From Roseicyclus sp. (GTDB lineage: Bacteria; Pseudomonadota; Alphaproteobacteria; Rhodobacterales; Rhodobacteraceae), in assembly GCA_018401055.1 (NCBI GenBank), contig JAGYLB010000109.1, forward strand, positions 37,361 to 101,360: a stretch of DNA of 64,000 nucleotides, read 5' to 3'. The position numbers were made by a program, and so were the translations under genes. This document shows, piece by piece, positions 1 to 9,185 of the stretch. Position 1 is the first letter of the stretch. Every line of letters begins with the position of its first letter. The notes under the pieces were generated by a model that saw only the letters and a program-made list of their open reading frames with translations, did not search any database and was not told the origin of the DNA.

Positions 1-357
1 ACGATCATCACCGTCAGCTCGGGTGCCGCAGTCAACGCGCTGGAAGGCTGGAGCGCCTATTGTTCTTCCAAGGCCGGGGCCAAGATGTTCACCGCCTGCC
101 TGCACAAGGAACTGGGCGGCAAGGGCATCCGCGCGCTGGGCCTGTCTCCGGGTACGGTCGCCACCGACATGCAGCGCGACATCAAGGCTTCGGGCGTGAA
201 CCCGGTCAGCCAGCTGGATTGGTCCGACCACATCCCGCCGGAATGGCCCGCGCAGGCGCTGGTCTGGATGTGCGGGCCGGAGGCCGACCGCTGGCTGGGC
301 GATGACATCTCGCTGCGCGACCCAAGCGTTCGGGCCGCCGTGGGGGTGGGCCAATGA
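1..357 (+). CDS. SDR family oxidoreductase (5' truncated)
   Basis: C-terminal part of a short-chain dehydrogenase/reductase; the NAD(P)-binding N-terminus lies before the window. Reading frame 1 from base 1 shows the SDR catalytic serine context (TVSSGAA), then the YxxxK motif as YCSSK, followed by LSPGTVATDM, the usual post-catalytic PG(x)V-T loop. The gene ends in TGA at 355-357 and overlaps the next gene as ATGA, so the two are probably translationally coupled. Pairing with a crotonase-like gene suggests acyl-CoA or fatty-acid metabolism; the substrate cannot be told from sequence. Family assignment is firm. Confidence 0.85.
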   Translation, partial: TIITVSSGAAVNALEGWSAYCSSKAGAKMFTACLHKELGGKGIRALGLSPGTVATDMQRDIKASGVNPVSQLDWSDHIPPEWPAQALVWMCGPEADRWLGDDISLRDPSVRAAVGVGQ

Positions 358-980
358 TCGACTGCGTGACCGAAGACGGCCTTTGGACCGTCACGCTCAA
401 CCGCCCCGACAAGGCCAATTCGCTGACTGCCGACATGCTGTCGCGGCTGGTCGATATCGTGAGCGAGGCGCGCGTCGATCCGCAGCTCCGCGCGCTGATC
501 CTGACAGGCGCGGGCGACAAGGTGTTTTCGGCAGGGGCCGATCTGGACGAGGCGCGGGCGGGGCTGGCCACATCGCCGCTCTGGGAACAGCTCTCGGGCG
601 GCATCGCGGGCCTGCCCTGCCTGACGGTCGCTGCCTTGAACGGGACGCTTGCAGGCGGCGCTTTCGGCATGGCGCTGGCCTGCGACCTCAGGATCGCCGT
701 GCCCCATGCGCGGTTCTTCTACCCGGTGGCCAAGCTGGGCTTCCTTCCGCAGCCGTCCGACCCGGGGCGGCTGGTGGCGCTGTTGGGGCCTGCGCGGGCC
801 AAGCTGGTGCTTCTGGGTGGGCAGAAGCTGAGCTCGGACGAGGCGCTGGGTTTTGGTCTGATCGACCGGATCACCCTGCCGGAACATCTGATCGAACAGG
901 CGCGCGACATCGCAAGCGATGCGCTGGCGGGCAATCCTGAGGTGCTGCACCGGATCAAGGCGATGTGCGAGGGGCGCTAG
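354..980 (+). CDS. enoyl-CoA hydratase/isomerase (crotonase) family protein, atypical active site
   Basis: A 208-residue crotonase-fold protein, shorter than the usual 250-260. The CoA/oxyanion-hole elements are present: FSAGADL at residues 58-64 and the NGTLAGGAFG segment around 97-105. Aligned by eye to classical enoyl-CoA hydratase, the two catalytic glutamates are absent: the GGGCE position reads GGAFG, and the QPE position reads YPV. It may therefore be an isomerase, hydrolase or other crotonase activity, not a hydratase. The ATG overlaps the stop of the upstream SDR gene. The 3' end overlaps the stop region of the convergent HNH gene by 4 bases. Confidence 0.85.
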   Translation: MIDCVTEDGLWTVTLNRPDKANSLTADMLSRLVDIVSEARVDPQLRALILTGAGDKVFSAGADLDEARAGLATSPLWEQLSGGIAGLPCLTVAALNGTLAGGAFGMALACDLRIAVPHARFFYPVAKLGFLPQPSDPGRLVALLGPARAKLVLLGGQKLSSDEALGFGLIDRITLPEHLIEQARDIASDALAGNPEVLHRIKAMCEGR

Positions 981-1282
981 CGCTTTTTCCAGCCGCGTCG
1001 CGCGCCGGGGGTCTTGGAATGGAATTCGGGCGGGCGATTGGCGACCCAGTCAAAGAAAGCCGCAAGGCAGGGATGGCCGCGCAGCGTCTCGGGCGTGTTG
1101 TAATTGCGGGCCAGTTCGGCCTCCGACAGGGTGGCATGAATCTCGTTGTGACAGATCTGGTGCAGCAGGACCGTCGGCCCACCCTTGCCGCCGCGCAGTT
1201 TGGGGATGAGATGATGCAGGCTTTGCTTGGCGCCGGGCGGGATCGGGCGCAGGCACAGGGGACAGATGGGCAACTCAATCAT
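977..1282 (-). CDS. HNH endonuclease domain protein
   Basis: A 101-residue stand-alone HNH nuclease-like protein. It has a CPLC zinc knuckle at residues 7-10, then the histidine pair in SLHHLIPKLRGGK (about 21-33), and a second metal half-site, HQICHNEIHA, around 41-50. This matches the short HNH proteins common in Rhodobacterales that are not linked to restriction systems. No methyltransferase or toxin partner is adjacent. Its start codon (CAT at 1280-1282) overlaps the ATG of the divergent flavoprotein gene, so its promoter must lie inside that gene. The C-terminus is basic (RRGWKKR). Biological role unknown. Confidence 0.8.
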   Translation of the reverse strand: MIELPICPLCLRPIPPGAKQSLHHLIPKLRGGKGGPTVLLHQICHNEIHATLSEAELARNYNTPETLRGHPCLAAFFDWVANRPPEFHSKTPGARRGWKKR

Positions 1283-2495
1283 GGCAGGTGAAGCTGGCGC
1301 AGGCCGCGCGGACGGCAAGGGGCCGAGGCCGTCGACGCTGCTGGTGATAGGGGCAGGGGCCCGCCGCTTATGGCCGCCGATGTTATGGCGCGCGCGGGAC
1401 GTTCGGTGGTGGTCATCGAGGGCAAGCCGTCGGTCGGGCGCAAGTTCCTGATGGCGGGGAAATCCGGGCTGAACCTGACCAAGGACGAGGAGGCGGGACG
1501 ATTCGTTTCGGCCTATGGCGCGGCGGCCGACTGGCTCGCCGATGCTGGCCGGGATGGGGCCCGAGGCGGTCAAGGGCTGGGCCGAGGATCTGGGCCAGCC
1601 AGTCTTTACCGGATCATCAGGGCGGGTGTTCCCCGTGGCGATGAAGGCAAGCCCGCTTCTCCGGGCCTGGATGAGGCGCGTTGGCGCGGTGGTCAGGACG
1701 GGCTGGCGCTGGACCGGTTGGGATGATGGCGGCTGGGTCTTCGAGACGCGGGACGGCGACAGGCGATCGCGCCGCGCGTGGTGGTACTGGCCTTGGGCGG
1801 GGCAAGTTGGGCGCGGCTGGGGTCGGACGGCGCATGGTCTGCTCTGCTGGCCGCGCGAGGTGTCGAGATGGCGCCGTTTCGGCCTTCGCGAAGCATGGGG
1901 TTTGGCGTGTCGATTGGTCGAGCGCATATGGCCGCGGTGCTGGGCCAGCCGGTCAAGGGCGTGGCGCTGCGCGATGCGGCGGGGGCTGGCACCGGGGAGA
2001 ATTTGTTGTCTCGGCCGGGGCGTCGAGGGCGGCGGCGTCTACGCTGTGGCGGCCGATGCGCGCGACGGGACGTCCTTGATTGTTGATCTCCTGCCGGATT
2101 TGTCCATGGAAGAGGTGGCCCGGCGTCTGGCGGACCGGCCGAAAAAGCGAACGCTCGCGCAACATCTGGAGAAGGCCCTGAAGCTCGACCCGGCGAAACG
2201 CGCGCTTGTGCAGGAATTCGGGCGGCCCCTGCCGGAAGGCGCGGCGCTGGCGCGGCTGATCAAGGGGTTGGAGATCCGTCACGCAGGCCCGCGCCCGATG
2301 GACGAGGCGATCTCGACGGCTGGGGGTGTCACGCGCGGGGCTGTGGATGACGGGTTGATGCTGCGCACGCTCCCCGGCGTCTTCGTCGCGGGCGAGATGC
2401 TGGACTGGGAGGCGCCGACAGGCGGCTACCTCATCACCGGTTGTCTGGCGACGGGGTTATGGGCCGGGCGGCATGCAGCCAGGTGGGCGCGGTAA
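1281..2495 (+). CDS. NAD(P)/FAD-dependent oxidoreductase, BaiN/HI0933-like (frameshifted)
   Basis: Flavoprotein of the HI0933/BaiN-like group, about 400 residues when joined. The pieces are: an N-terminal LLVIGAG dinucleotide-binding start, then FLMAGKSGLNLT (the GK(C/S)N-T motif of the family), GQPVFTGSSGRVFP, VVLALGGASW, and a C-terminal GVTRGAVDD...VAGEMLDWEAPTGGYL FAD-binding end. The pieces lie in different frames, with breaks near 1355, 1550, 1780, 1910 and 2010; small indels restore the family consensus each time. Substrate unknown. The ATG at 1281 overlaps the start codon of the divergent HNH gene; a start further in is possible. Family firm, exact start uncertain. Confidence 0.75.
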
Positions 2496-2550
2496 GGGGG
2501 CTCTGCCCCCACGGCCTTTGGCCGTTCCCCCGGGATATTTCTGAAACAGA
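2496..2550. repeat. double-hairpin intergenic repeat-like element
   Basis: Directly after the flavoprotein stop come two back-to-back palindromes: GGGGGCTCTGCCCCC (2496-2510) and ACGGCCTTTGGCCGT (2511-2525). They are followed by a C/G run and CGGGATATTT. This arrangement resembles the GC hairpin plus GATATTT repeats I recall seeing between genes in many Rhodobacteraceae; that part is memory, not a search. It lies in a convergent gap before the GST gene and could end transcription from both sides. Confidence 0.5.
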
Positions 2551-2569
2551 GAAGGAGGGTGCCGCCCCG

Positions 2570-3163
2570 TCAGGCCCCCATCGCGCGATGGAACGCCGGG
2601 CGGTCGCGCATCATGGCGATATGGTCGCGCAGGCGGGGCTCGGTGATCGGGAATTTCGCGTTGATCGCCCAGCCGCCGCAATGGGCGAGCAGGATATCGG
2701 CGATGGTCATGGTCTCGCCCATCAGGAAGGGGCCATCCTCGGCCATGCGGGCCGCAAGACTGGTCTGCGCGCGGGCGAATTCCCATTGCAGACTGTCCTT
2801 GATGGCGGGCACGCGCTTGTCCTCGGGCAGGACGAAGCTGTGCTTCGCCGCGGTCCAGAGCGTCGCGTCCATCTCATCGAGGATCATGTGGGTGAGGCTG
2901 TCCTGCCGCGCGCGGTCGAGCGTGCCGGGGGCGAAGGTCAGCACTGCGTGGCGGTCGGCGAGGTAGGTCATGATCGCCACCGAATCGGTGATGGGCACGC
3001 CATCGGCGACCAGCACCGGCACCTTGCCCGCGGGGCTGATCCGGGTGACCGCCTCGGACTGAGGCGCGGCATCGATATGCTCGTACTCCAGCCCCAGCTC
3101 CTCCAGCGTCCAGAGCACGCGGAAAGCGCGGCTCCTGACTGCGCCGATCAGGGTATATCCCAT
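2570..3163 (-). CDS. glutathione S-transferase family protein
   Basis: A 197-residue cytosolic GST-like protein. The N-terminal thioredoxin-fold domain (about 1-78) begins YTLIGAVRSRAFRVLWTLEE. It contains the cis-proline segment GKVPVL and the glutathione gamma-glutamyl contact TDSVAIMTYL, where D replaces the usual E. The C-terminal helical domain includes FLMGETMTIADIL, the GST N-capping box/hydrophobic staple region. The reading frame is complete. It starts 3 bases after the holA stop on the same strand, so it is probably the last gene of the leuS-lptE-holA operon. Likely role in detoxification or thiol chemistry; substrate unknown. Confidence 0.88.
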   Translation of the reverse strand: MGYTLIGAVRSRAFRVLWTLEELGLEYEHIDAAPQSEAVTRISPAGKVPVLVADGVPITDSVAIMTYLADRHAVLTFAPGTLDRARQDSLTHMILDEMDATLWTAAKHSFVLPEDKRVPAIKDSLQWEFARAQTSLAARMAEDGPFLMGETMTIADILLAHCGGWAINAKFPITEPRLRDHIAMMRDRPAFHRAMGA

Positions 3164-3165
3164 CG

Positions 3166-4198
3166 CTATCGTCTCCCTCGCTTAAGCATCATGGCGAGCC
3201 GGATCAACGTGCGTTCCATCAGCGCCATCTGTGGCGCGCTTTGCGCCGAGCGCAAGGTCAGGTCGGTCTCGACCAACAGGCTGAGCGCGGATTCCAGCTT
3301 GTCGCGGCCCCAGACCTGCGCCTGTTTCAGCATCCGGTCGCGGCGCGGGCCGAAGACCGGCGGGCGCTGGGCCTGAAGGCCCGCCGCCGGGCCGCTGGGG
3401 TGGCAGGCGGCGGCGTGCAGCGCGCGGAAATGGCGGTGGCCGCGATGCACAGGGGATGCCGGCGTGACGCCCTGCCCCGAGAGGCGCGACAAGATCGGCC
3501 CGATTTGCCCCTCTGCCGCCCTCGGCGGTGGCGTTCAGCGCGTCGTCCAGCGCGGCCTCAAGCGTCAGGGGGGCGACGGCGGCGATATCAGCAGGGGAAA
3601 GGGGCGTGGCATCGCCGCGTTTGTAGAGCCCGAGTTTCTCGACGGTCTGGCGGAAATCTCCGGGGGGGAGAGCGCGCGACAGCGCCTCCAGATCGCCCAT
3701 CGCGTCGCGGGGGATGTCGCGCAGGCCCGCCTCGGCCAGCAGCGCCTCGATTTCGGCGCGTCCGGGGGGCTCATCATAGATGGCAGCGGCGCGCGCCGTC
3801 TTGTGACCCTCGAACAGCTTGCGCAGGGCGGAGGCAGCCGTGAGTTTTCCCGCTGTCACGATGATCTGCGCATCGCCCGGGCGCCATTCGTCCAGCGCCG
3901 TGGCGAGGGTCGGGGCCAGCCCGTCGGTCGCGCCGTCAACGAAGGCGGCGCGGGGGCCGGGAAAGAAGCCCACGGCCTTGACCGCGTCGAGCAGGCCTGC
4001 GGGATCGCCGCGCAAATCGGCGGCGGCAAGGCGGGTGAGGCGCATTTCTTCTTCGGCGCCGTTGCCCAGCAGGCTCTTGAGCAGTTCCTGCCGACGCAGC
4101 GCCACACGCATCGCGTCATCGCCGAAGATCAGGCACCCGGCCGAGGCGGGATCGGGTTTTCGCGCATAGGCGGCAACGTCGCGGGGGGCGAGCTTCAT
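3166..4198 (-). CDS. holA: DNA polymerase III subunit delta (frameshifted)
   Basis: Delta subunit of the DNA polymerase III clamp loader, which opens the beta clamp. The protein begins [18 protein letters not shown], typical of alphaproteobacterial HolA, and carries FGDDAMRVALRRQELLK, EEEMRLTRL, FFPGPRAAFVDGATDGL and DAQIIVTAGKL. The C-terminal collar domain (FRALHAAA, RPPVFGPRRD, LRSAQSAPQMALMERTLIRL) is in another frame, with the break near 3490-3520. I chose the ATG at 4196-4198 because it fits the family and overlaps the lptE stop as ATGA. The gene is essential, so the break is most likely a sequence error. Confidence 0.88.
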
Positions 4199-4688
4199 GC
4201 CCAGGCGGCCCGCGCCCGCAAGCAGGCGCGACACCAGTTGATCGGCCAGCGCCACCATCAGCCGGTCCTCGGCGTCGCGGCGCGCTGCGGCGGTGGAGAC
4301 GGGCGAGCCGGTGGTGGAATAGGCTGTGAAGGTGGCAACCGAGGCCTGCCTGCACCTGCGCGTCGGTGGCGGCTTCGGTCACGCGGAAGGACAGTGTGCC
4401 GGTCAGGTTGATGCGGGTGATGGCATTTGTGCCGGTGATGGCCAGATCACGCTGCGATCTCGTGATGTCCCAGGTCAGGACATGGGTCGGCGTCGTGGCG
4501 CGACCCAGCCGATCCTCAAGCCGGGCGACAAGCACGAAGCCGTCGCGCGTGTCGGGTGGTTCGATCCTCAGCCGGTCGCGCAGCGCGGGGCCTGCGCCGT
4601 CCGGCCCGTAAACCGGCGTGAAGCCGCAGGCCGCGAGCGGCAGGACGGCCAGAAGCGTCAGAAGGGTGCGGCGGTCAGACGACGACAT
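4195..4688 (-). CDS. lptE: LPS-assembly lipoprotein LptE (frameshifted)
   Basis: Outer-membrane lipoprotein that, in the known family, plugs LptD for lipopolysaccharide export. The N-terminus is a lipoprotein signal, [17 protein letters not shown], with lipobox [12 protein letters not shown] is the LptE signature in alphaproteobacteria. The sequence leaves frame near 4340: the alternative frame gives [17 protein letters not shown] and then [17 protein letters not shown], the usual C-terminal half. Removing one G from the run at 4199-4203 would place the stop at 4195-4197, overlapping the holA start. Its start overlaps the leuS 3' end, giving the operon leuS-lptE-holA. Confidence 0.82.
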
Positions 4689-7242
4689 TCACGATCCGGC
4701 CCGGGACGACGATGAGTTTCTTGGGCTGGCCACCCGCCAGCGCCGTTGCCACAGCGTCGTCGGCCAGCGCGAGTTTTTCAACCTCTTCCTTTGCCATGTC
4801 GCGCGGCACGGTGATTTCCGAGCGCCGCTTGCCGTTGATCTGGATCGGCAGGGTTACGGTGTCGGAAACCAGCATCGCCTCATCGGCCTTGGGCCAGGGC
4901 GCGTTGGCGATCAGGCCCGCGCCACCCAACATCGCCCAGATTTCCTCGGCCAGATGCGGGGTCATGGGGGACATGAGCTGCGCCAGTTTCAGCGCGGCCT
5001 CGCCGTTTGGCGGCGGCCCCTGGCCGTCGATTTCGCAACGCGTTGGTAAAGGCGTAGAGTTTCGCGATGGCGGCGTTGAAGCCGAAGCTTTCGATGCCGT
5101 TCGTCACGTCGAAGATCGCCTTGTGCATGTCGCGCAGCAGCGCCTCGTCCGCCTCGTTCGGCGCGGCATCAGAGGCGGCGATGTCGGTGGCGATGCGGTG
5201 GACACGGGCGAGGTGTTTGGCCGTCGCTTCGGCGCCCGAGGCGGTCCATTCCACGTCGCGTTCGGGCGGGCTGTCGGACAGCACGAACCAACGCGCGGTG
5301 TCGGCCCCGTACTGCGCGATGATTGCGACCGGGTCGACCACGTTGTTTTTCGATTTCGACATCTTGGCCGAGGGGATGATCTGGACCTCGCGCCCGTCCT
5401 TGAGAAAGCCGCAGCCCTCGCGGAGTTCCACCTCCTCGGGGTAGTGGTAGACCGGGCGGCCGTTCGCGTCCTTCGTCTGGTAGATCGCGTGGGTCACCAT
5501 GCCTTGCGTGAACAGCGCGTCAAAGGGCTCGATCGCCGTCTCGGGCAGGTGGCCGCAGATCTGCATCGCCCGGGCGAAGAAGCGGGAATACAAGAGGTGC
5601 AAGATCGCATGCTCGATGCCGCCGATGTACTGGTCGACGTTCATCCAGTAGGCGGCTTCCGCCATGTCGGTCGGCGTCTTGGCATGGGGCGCGGTGAAGC
5701 GGGCGAAATACCAAGACGAATCAACGAAGGTATCCATCGTGTCGGTTTCACGCTTCGCGGATTTGCCGCAGCGCGGGCAGGTGCAGTCTCGCCACGTCGG
5801 GTGGCGGTCCAGCGGGTTGCCGGGAATGTCGAGCGTCACATCGCGCGGCAGTTCGATAGGCAGGTTTTCCTTTTTCTCGGGCACCACGCCGCAGTCGTCG
5901 CAATGGACCACGGGGATCGGGCAGCCCCAGTAGCGCTGGCGCGACAGGCCCCAGTCGCGCAGACGGAACTTGGTCACGCCTTGCCCCACGCCCTTGCCTT
6001 CGCAAATCGCGATGGCGGCATCGACGGCGGCTTCGCCTGTCGGTTTCCTCGCGGCCAGTTGAAGGGCAGGGTCCAGCGCACCTTTTCGGCTTTGGGCGGC
6101 ACATAGGCCGCGCCGCCGTCCTCCGGCAGCACATGATCGCCTGACAGCGGAACGAAGGTCGAGATGACGGGCAGGTCATATTTGCGCGCGAAATCGAGGT
6201 CGCGCTGGTCATGCGCGGGGCAGCCGAAGATCGCGCCGGTGCCGTAATCCATCAAGATGAAATTGGCGATCCAGACCGGCAATTCCCATGCGGTGTCAAA
6301 GGGATGGCGCACGCGCAGGCCGGTGTCGAAGCCCAGCTTCTCGGCCTTTTCGATGGCCTCTTCGGTGGTGCCACCCTTGCGCGCCTCGGCGCAGAAGGCC
6401 GCGACCTTCGGGTCGTGGGCCTCAAGCTCCTTGGCGATGGGGTGGTCGGGCGAGATGCCGATGAAGCTGGCCCCCAGCAGCGTGTCGGGCCGGGTCGTGT
6501 AGACCTCGATGCGGTCATGGGTTTTCGTCGGAGTGGCAAGGCCGAAGGCAAATTGCAGACCCCGCGAGCGGCCGATCCAGTTGGCTTGCATCAGCTTGAC
6601 CTTAGCGGGCCAGTCATCCAGCCCATCCAGCGCATCCAGCAATTCGCCCGAGAAATCGCTGATCTTGAAGAACCATTGCGTCAGCTCGCGGCGTTCCACA
6701 TCCGCGCCCGATCGCCAGCCCTTGCCGTCGATCACCTGCTCGTTGGCCAGAACCGTCATGTCGACCGGGTCCCAGTTCACCACGGCGTTCTTGCGGTAGA
6801 CGAGGCCTTTTTCGAGGAAATCGAGAAACAGCGCCTGTTGTTGGCCATAATATTCGGGGTCGCAGGTGGCGAACATGCGTGTCCAGTCGAGGCCGAATCC
6901 CAGCGGCTTCATCTGCGCGACCATCGTGTCGATGTTGGCATAGGTCCAGTCGGCGGGGTGGCCGCCGGACGCCATCGCTGCGTTTTCGGCCGGCATGCCG
7001 AAAGCGTCGAAGCCCATCGGATGCAGCACGTTGAAGCCCTTCGCCAGCTTGTAGCGCGCGATCACGTCGCCCATCGTGTAGTTGCGCACATGCCCGATAT
7101 GGATGCGCCCCGAGGGATAGGGGAACATCTCCAGCACATAATATTTCGGCTTGTCCGCCGTGCGCCGCGCGACGAAGGTTCCGGCCGTCTCCCAGGCCTG
7201 TTGCCATTTCGGTTCCAGAGTCGCGGGGTCGTAGCGGGACAT
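4675..7242 (-). CDS. leuS: leucyl-tRNA synthetase (frameshifted)
   Basis: Class I leucine--tRNA ligase, about 850 residues when joined. The N-terminus [14 protein letters not shown] is typical. The HIGH motif is seen in [15 protein letters not shown] (about residues 42-56), followed by the editing domain ([12 protein letters not shown], the threonine-rich editing site). [14 protein letters not shown] segment, zinc-type cysteines (CPRCGKSA), the KMSKS loop as [10 protein letters not shown], and the C-terminal anticodon-binding and LeuRS-specific domains follow. Breaks lie near 6040 and 4990-5030. It is a single-copy essential gene, so the breaks are probably errors. It leads the minus-strand operon with lptE and holA. 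Confidence 0.93.
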
Positions 7243-7282
7243 GTGCGTCGGTCCTTGTGGTCTTGAGGTAGGTCGTGAAACG

Positions 7283-7310
7283 GGAAACGCCGGGCATCAA
7301 CCGCCCGGCG
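7283..7310 (-). terminator. probable terminator after the DUF3576 gene
   Basis: Inverted repeat CGCCGGGC (7288-7295) / GCCCGGCG (7303-7310) with a 7-base loop. Read on the minus strand it is followed by GTTTCCC, a short T run. It lies between the DUF3576 stop and the leuS start, so it would end the upstream gene. Moderate because the T tract is short. Confidence 0.45.
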
Positions 7311-7347
7311 TCGTGTTAGAATGGCAAGGCGCGGGCGTAAAGCCGCG

Positions 7348-7871
7348 TCAGAGGTTGCTGTCCCTGATCCGGATCTGACGCGCGCGAGTCAGGATTGCAT
7401 CCTCGATCTGGCGGGCGACATCGCGGCTGACCGCACCGCCGCGAGATTGCACGGCAACCCGCAGACTGCGGCGCCTCCAGCGCGGGGTCCTGCACGAAGA
7501 CTCGTCGCGCGGTACGACTGGCTGCCGCCGGGCGGTGTGCCGAAGCCGAACTGGATCACCCCCGAAAAGGGATCTGCCGCCTCGACCGGCATGAAATCGA
7601 GAATCTCGAGCGAGGCGTTCCAAAGGTACCGGTTCACCTCGACGGTGTTGTTGGGGTCGTCCGCACTGGAAAACAGGTCGAAGATGGTGGAACGGTTGGG
7701 GTCCTGCAATGCGCCGGCCTCGATCAGCTGCGCCCGCGTCTCGTCGTCCATTTCGTTTTGGAAGAAGCCGCCACCGCCGCCGCCGCCGCCGAACAACCCG
7801 CCGCCGCCACACCCGGCCAAAGCGGCCGTCGCGGCAATAATACCTGTAATTTTCGCCAGCCGCACAATCAT
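7348..7871 (-). CDS. DUF3576 domain lipoprotein (frameshifted)
   Basis: Predicted lipoprotein: signal peptide MIVRLAKITGIIAATAALAG with lipobox LAGC, immediately followed by a glycine tract (GGGGLFGGGGGGGGFF). The mature domain has VNRYLWNASLEILDFMPVEA and SGVIQFGFGTPPGG, the DUF3576 core. The frame breaks near 7490-7500; the C-terminal part ARQIEDAILTRARQIRIRDS continues in another frame to a stop at 7348. DUF3576 proteins are conserved near leuS in alphaproteobacteria, and this one lies directly upstream of leuS on the same strand. Function unknown; location probably outer membrane or periplasm. Confidence 0.75.
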
Positions 7872-8132
7872 CTGCCGGTCCCCGCATCGTCGGTTTTTCT
7901 GGCGCTTTTGGTATAGGACACCCTTAGACGCGGCAAGGCCCTTTGCCGTCTGGACGTCCGTGGGCGGGGGGGTGACCACACTGTGGCATGTCTGCACCAT
8001 GGTTGTGGCAAGACGTCGGCGCCGCGGCTGGCTTGCTTGCATTCGGACGGCCAAGGCGCGATGGAAAAGCATACTCATTTCGGACTCCCCGTCTTGAGGT
8101 GCACCTTGACTTTGAAACACGAGGGAAAAACC

Positions 8133-9113
8133 ATGAAAAAGGTTCTCTTCGCTACGACGGCGCTGGTCGCCACCGCCGGCTACGCGTCGGCCGACATCAC
8201 TCTGACCGGTGTGGCTCAGATGGGCCTTCAGGGCGGCTCCGGTCAGGAGACGCAGTTCGTTCAGGACATCGACGTCACCTTCACCATGTCCGGTTCCACC
8301 GACAACGGCCTGACCTTCGGCGCCGCTGTTGACCTGGACGAGAACGCAGCAAACGTCGGCACCGACGACGCTGGCGTCGCGATCTTCATCTCGGGCGACT
8401 TCGGCACCCTGACCATGGGCGACACCGACGGTGCGCTTGACTGGGCCCTGACCGAAGCATGGGTTGGCAATGCCGGCTCGATCAACGACAACGAAACCGG
8501 CCACGCTGGTGCGCTCGGTGCGTACGGCGACGGTGCCTATGACGGCCAGATCCTGCGCTACAACTACGCGGTCGGCGATTTCGGGTTCGCGATCTCGGTC
8601 GAGCAGGACGGCACCGGCCTGCGTGACGACGGCTTTGCCATCGGTTTCCGCTACGGCCTCGACCTGGGCGGCGCCGATGTTGACCTCGGCCTCGGCTACC
8701 AGACGCTGACCGCAGGTCCGGCCGGCTTCACCCCCGGAAACTTGAGCGCAGTCATCCTGGGCGGCCCGTTGTTTGCGGCAGGCACCGAAATCGACATCAT
8801 CGGCTTCAGCGCCGCTGTCGAGCTCGACTCCGGCCTGTCGGCTGGCCTGCAGTACACCCAGTGGGATACGGCAGCCGGTGACGCCGACCACATCGCTCTG
8901 GGCGCTGGTTACACCTTCGACGCCTTCACTGTGTCGGCCAACTGGGGTCGGTACGATGCAACGGGCTTCGACGTGTCCGGCTTTGGTCTGGCTGCGGCCT
9001 ACGATCTGGGCGGCGGTCTTTCGATGCACCTGGGCTACGGGTCTTCCGACTACAACGCCCCTGTCGTCGCCGACGTTGACACCTGGTCGCTCGGCCTGTC
9101 GATGTCCTTCTGA
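8133..9113 (+). CDS. Rhodobacter-type outer-membrane porin
   Basis: A 326-residue beta-barrel porin. Signal peptide MKKVLFATTALVATAGYASA is cleaved before DITLTGVAQMG, the standard Rhodobacterales porin start. The mature chain alternates hydrophobic and polar residues in strand-like segments, is rich in D and G, and ends in a terminal phenylalanine (LSLGLSMSF), the Bam recognition signal. The ATG at 8133 is preceded by GAGGGA (8121-8126). Codon use is strongly biased and the frame is intact. A strong terminator follows, so it is a single-gene unit. General diffusion of small solutes is the likely role. Confidence 0.92.
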   Translation: MKKVLFATTALVATAGYASADITLTGVAQMGLQGGSGQETQFVQDIDVTFTMSGSTDNGLTFGAAVDLDENAANVGTDDAGVAIFISGDFGTLTMGDTDGALDWALTEAWVGNAGSINDNETGHAGALGAYGDGAYDGQILRYNYAVGDFGFAISVEQDGTGLRDDGFAIGFRYGLDLGGADVDLGLGYQTLTAGPAGFTPGNLSAVILGGPLFAAGTEIDIIGFSAAVELDSGLSAGLQYTQWDTAAGDADHIALGAGYTFDAFTVSANWGRYDATGFDVSGFGLAAAYDLGGGLSMHLGYGSSDYNAPVVADVDTWSLGLSMSF

Positions 9114-9137
9114 TCCAACCGGATCATCGGATACGGA

Positions 9138-9169
9138 AAGAGCGGGCCTTGCGCCCGCTCTTTTCTTTT
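9138..9169 (+). terminator. rho-independent terminator of the porin gene
   Basis: Stem AAGAGCGGGC (9138-9147) / GCCCGCTCTT (9153-9162) with loop CTTGC, followed by TTCTTTT. A textbook intrinsic terminator 25 bases after the porin stop. Confidence 0.9.
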
Positions 9170-9185
9170 GGCCTAAGGTGTTCCC

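Noticed and set aside
2441..3376. Long plus-strand frames opposite GST, holA, leuS, mutL and others
   Set aside because: High-GC antisense shadows; the conserved motifs are all on the other strand.
7389..9029. A 546-codon minus-strand frame across the porin gene
   Set aside because: It is the antisense of the porin joined to the DUF3576 gene; only the last part (from 7871) is real.
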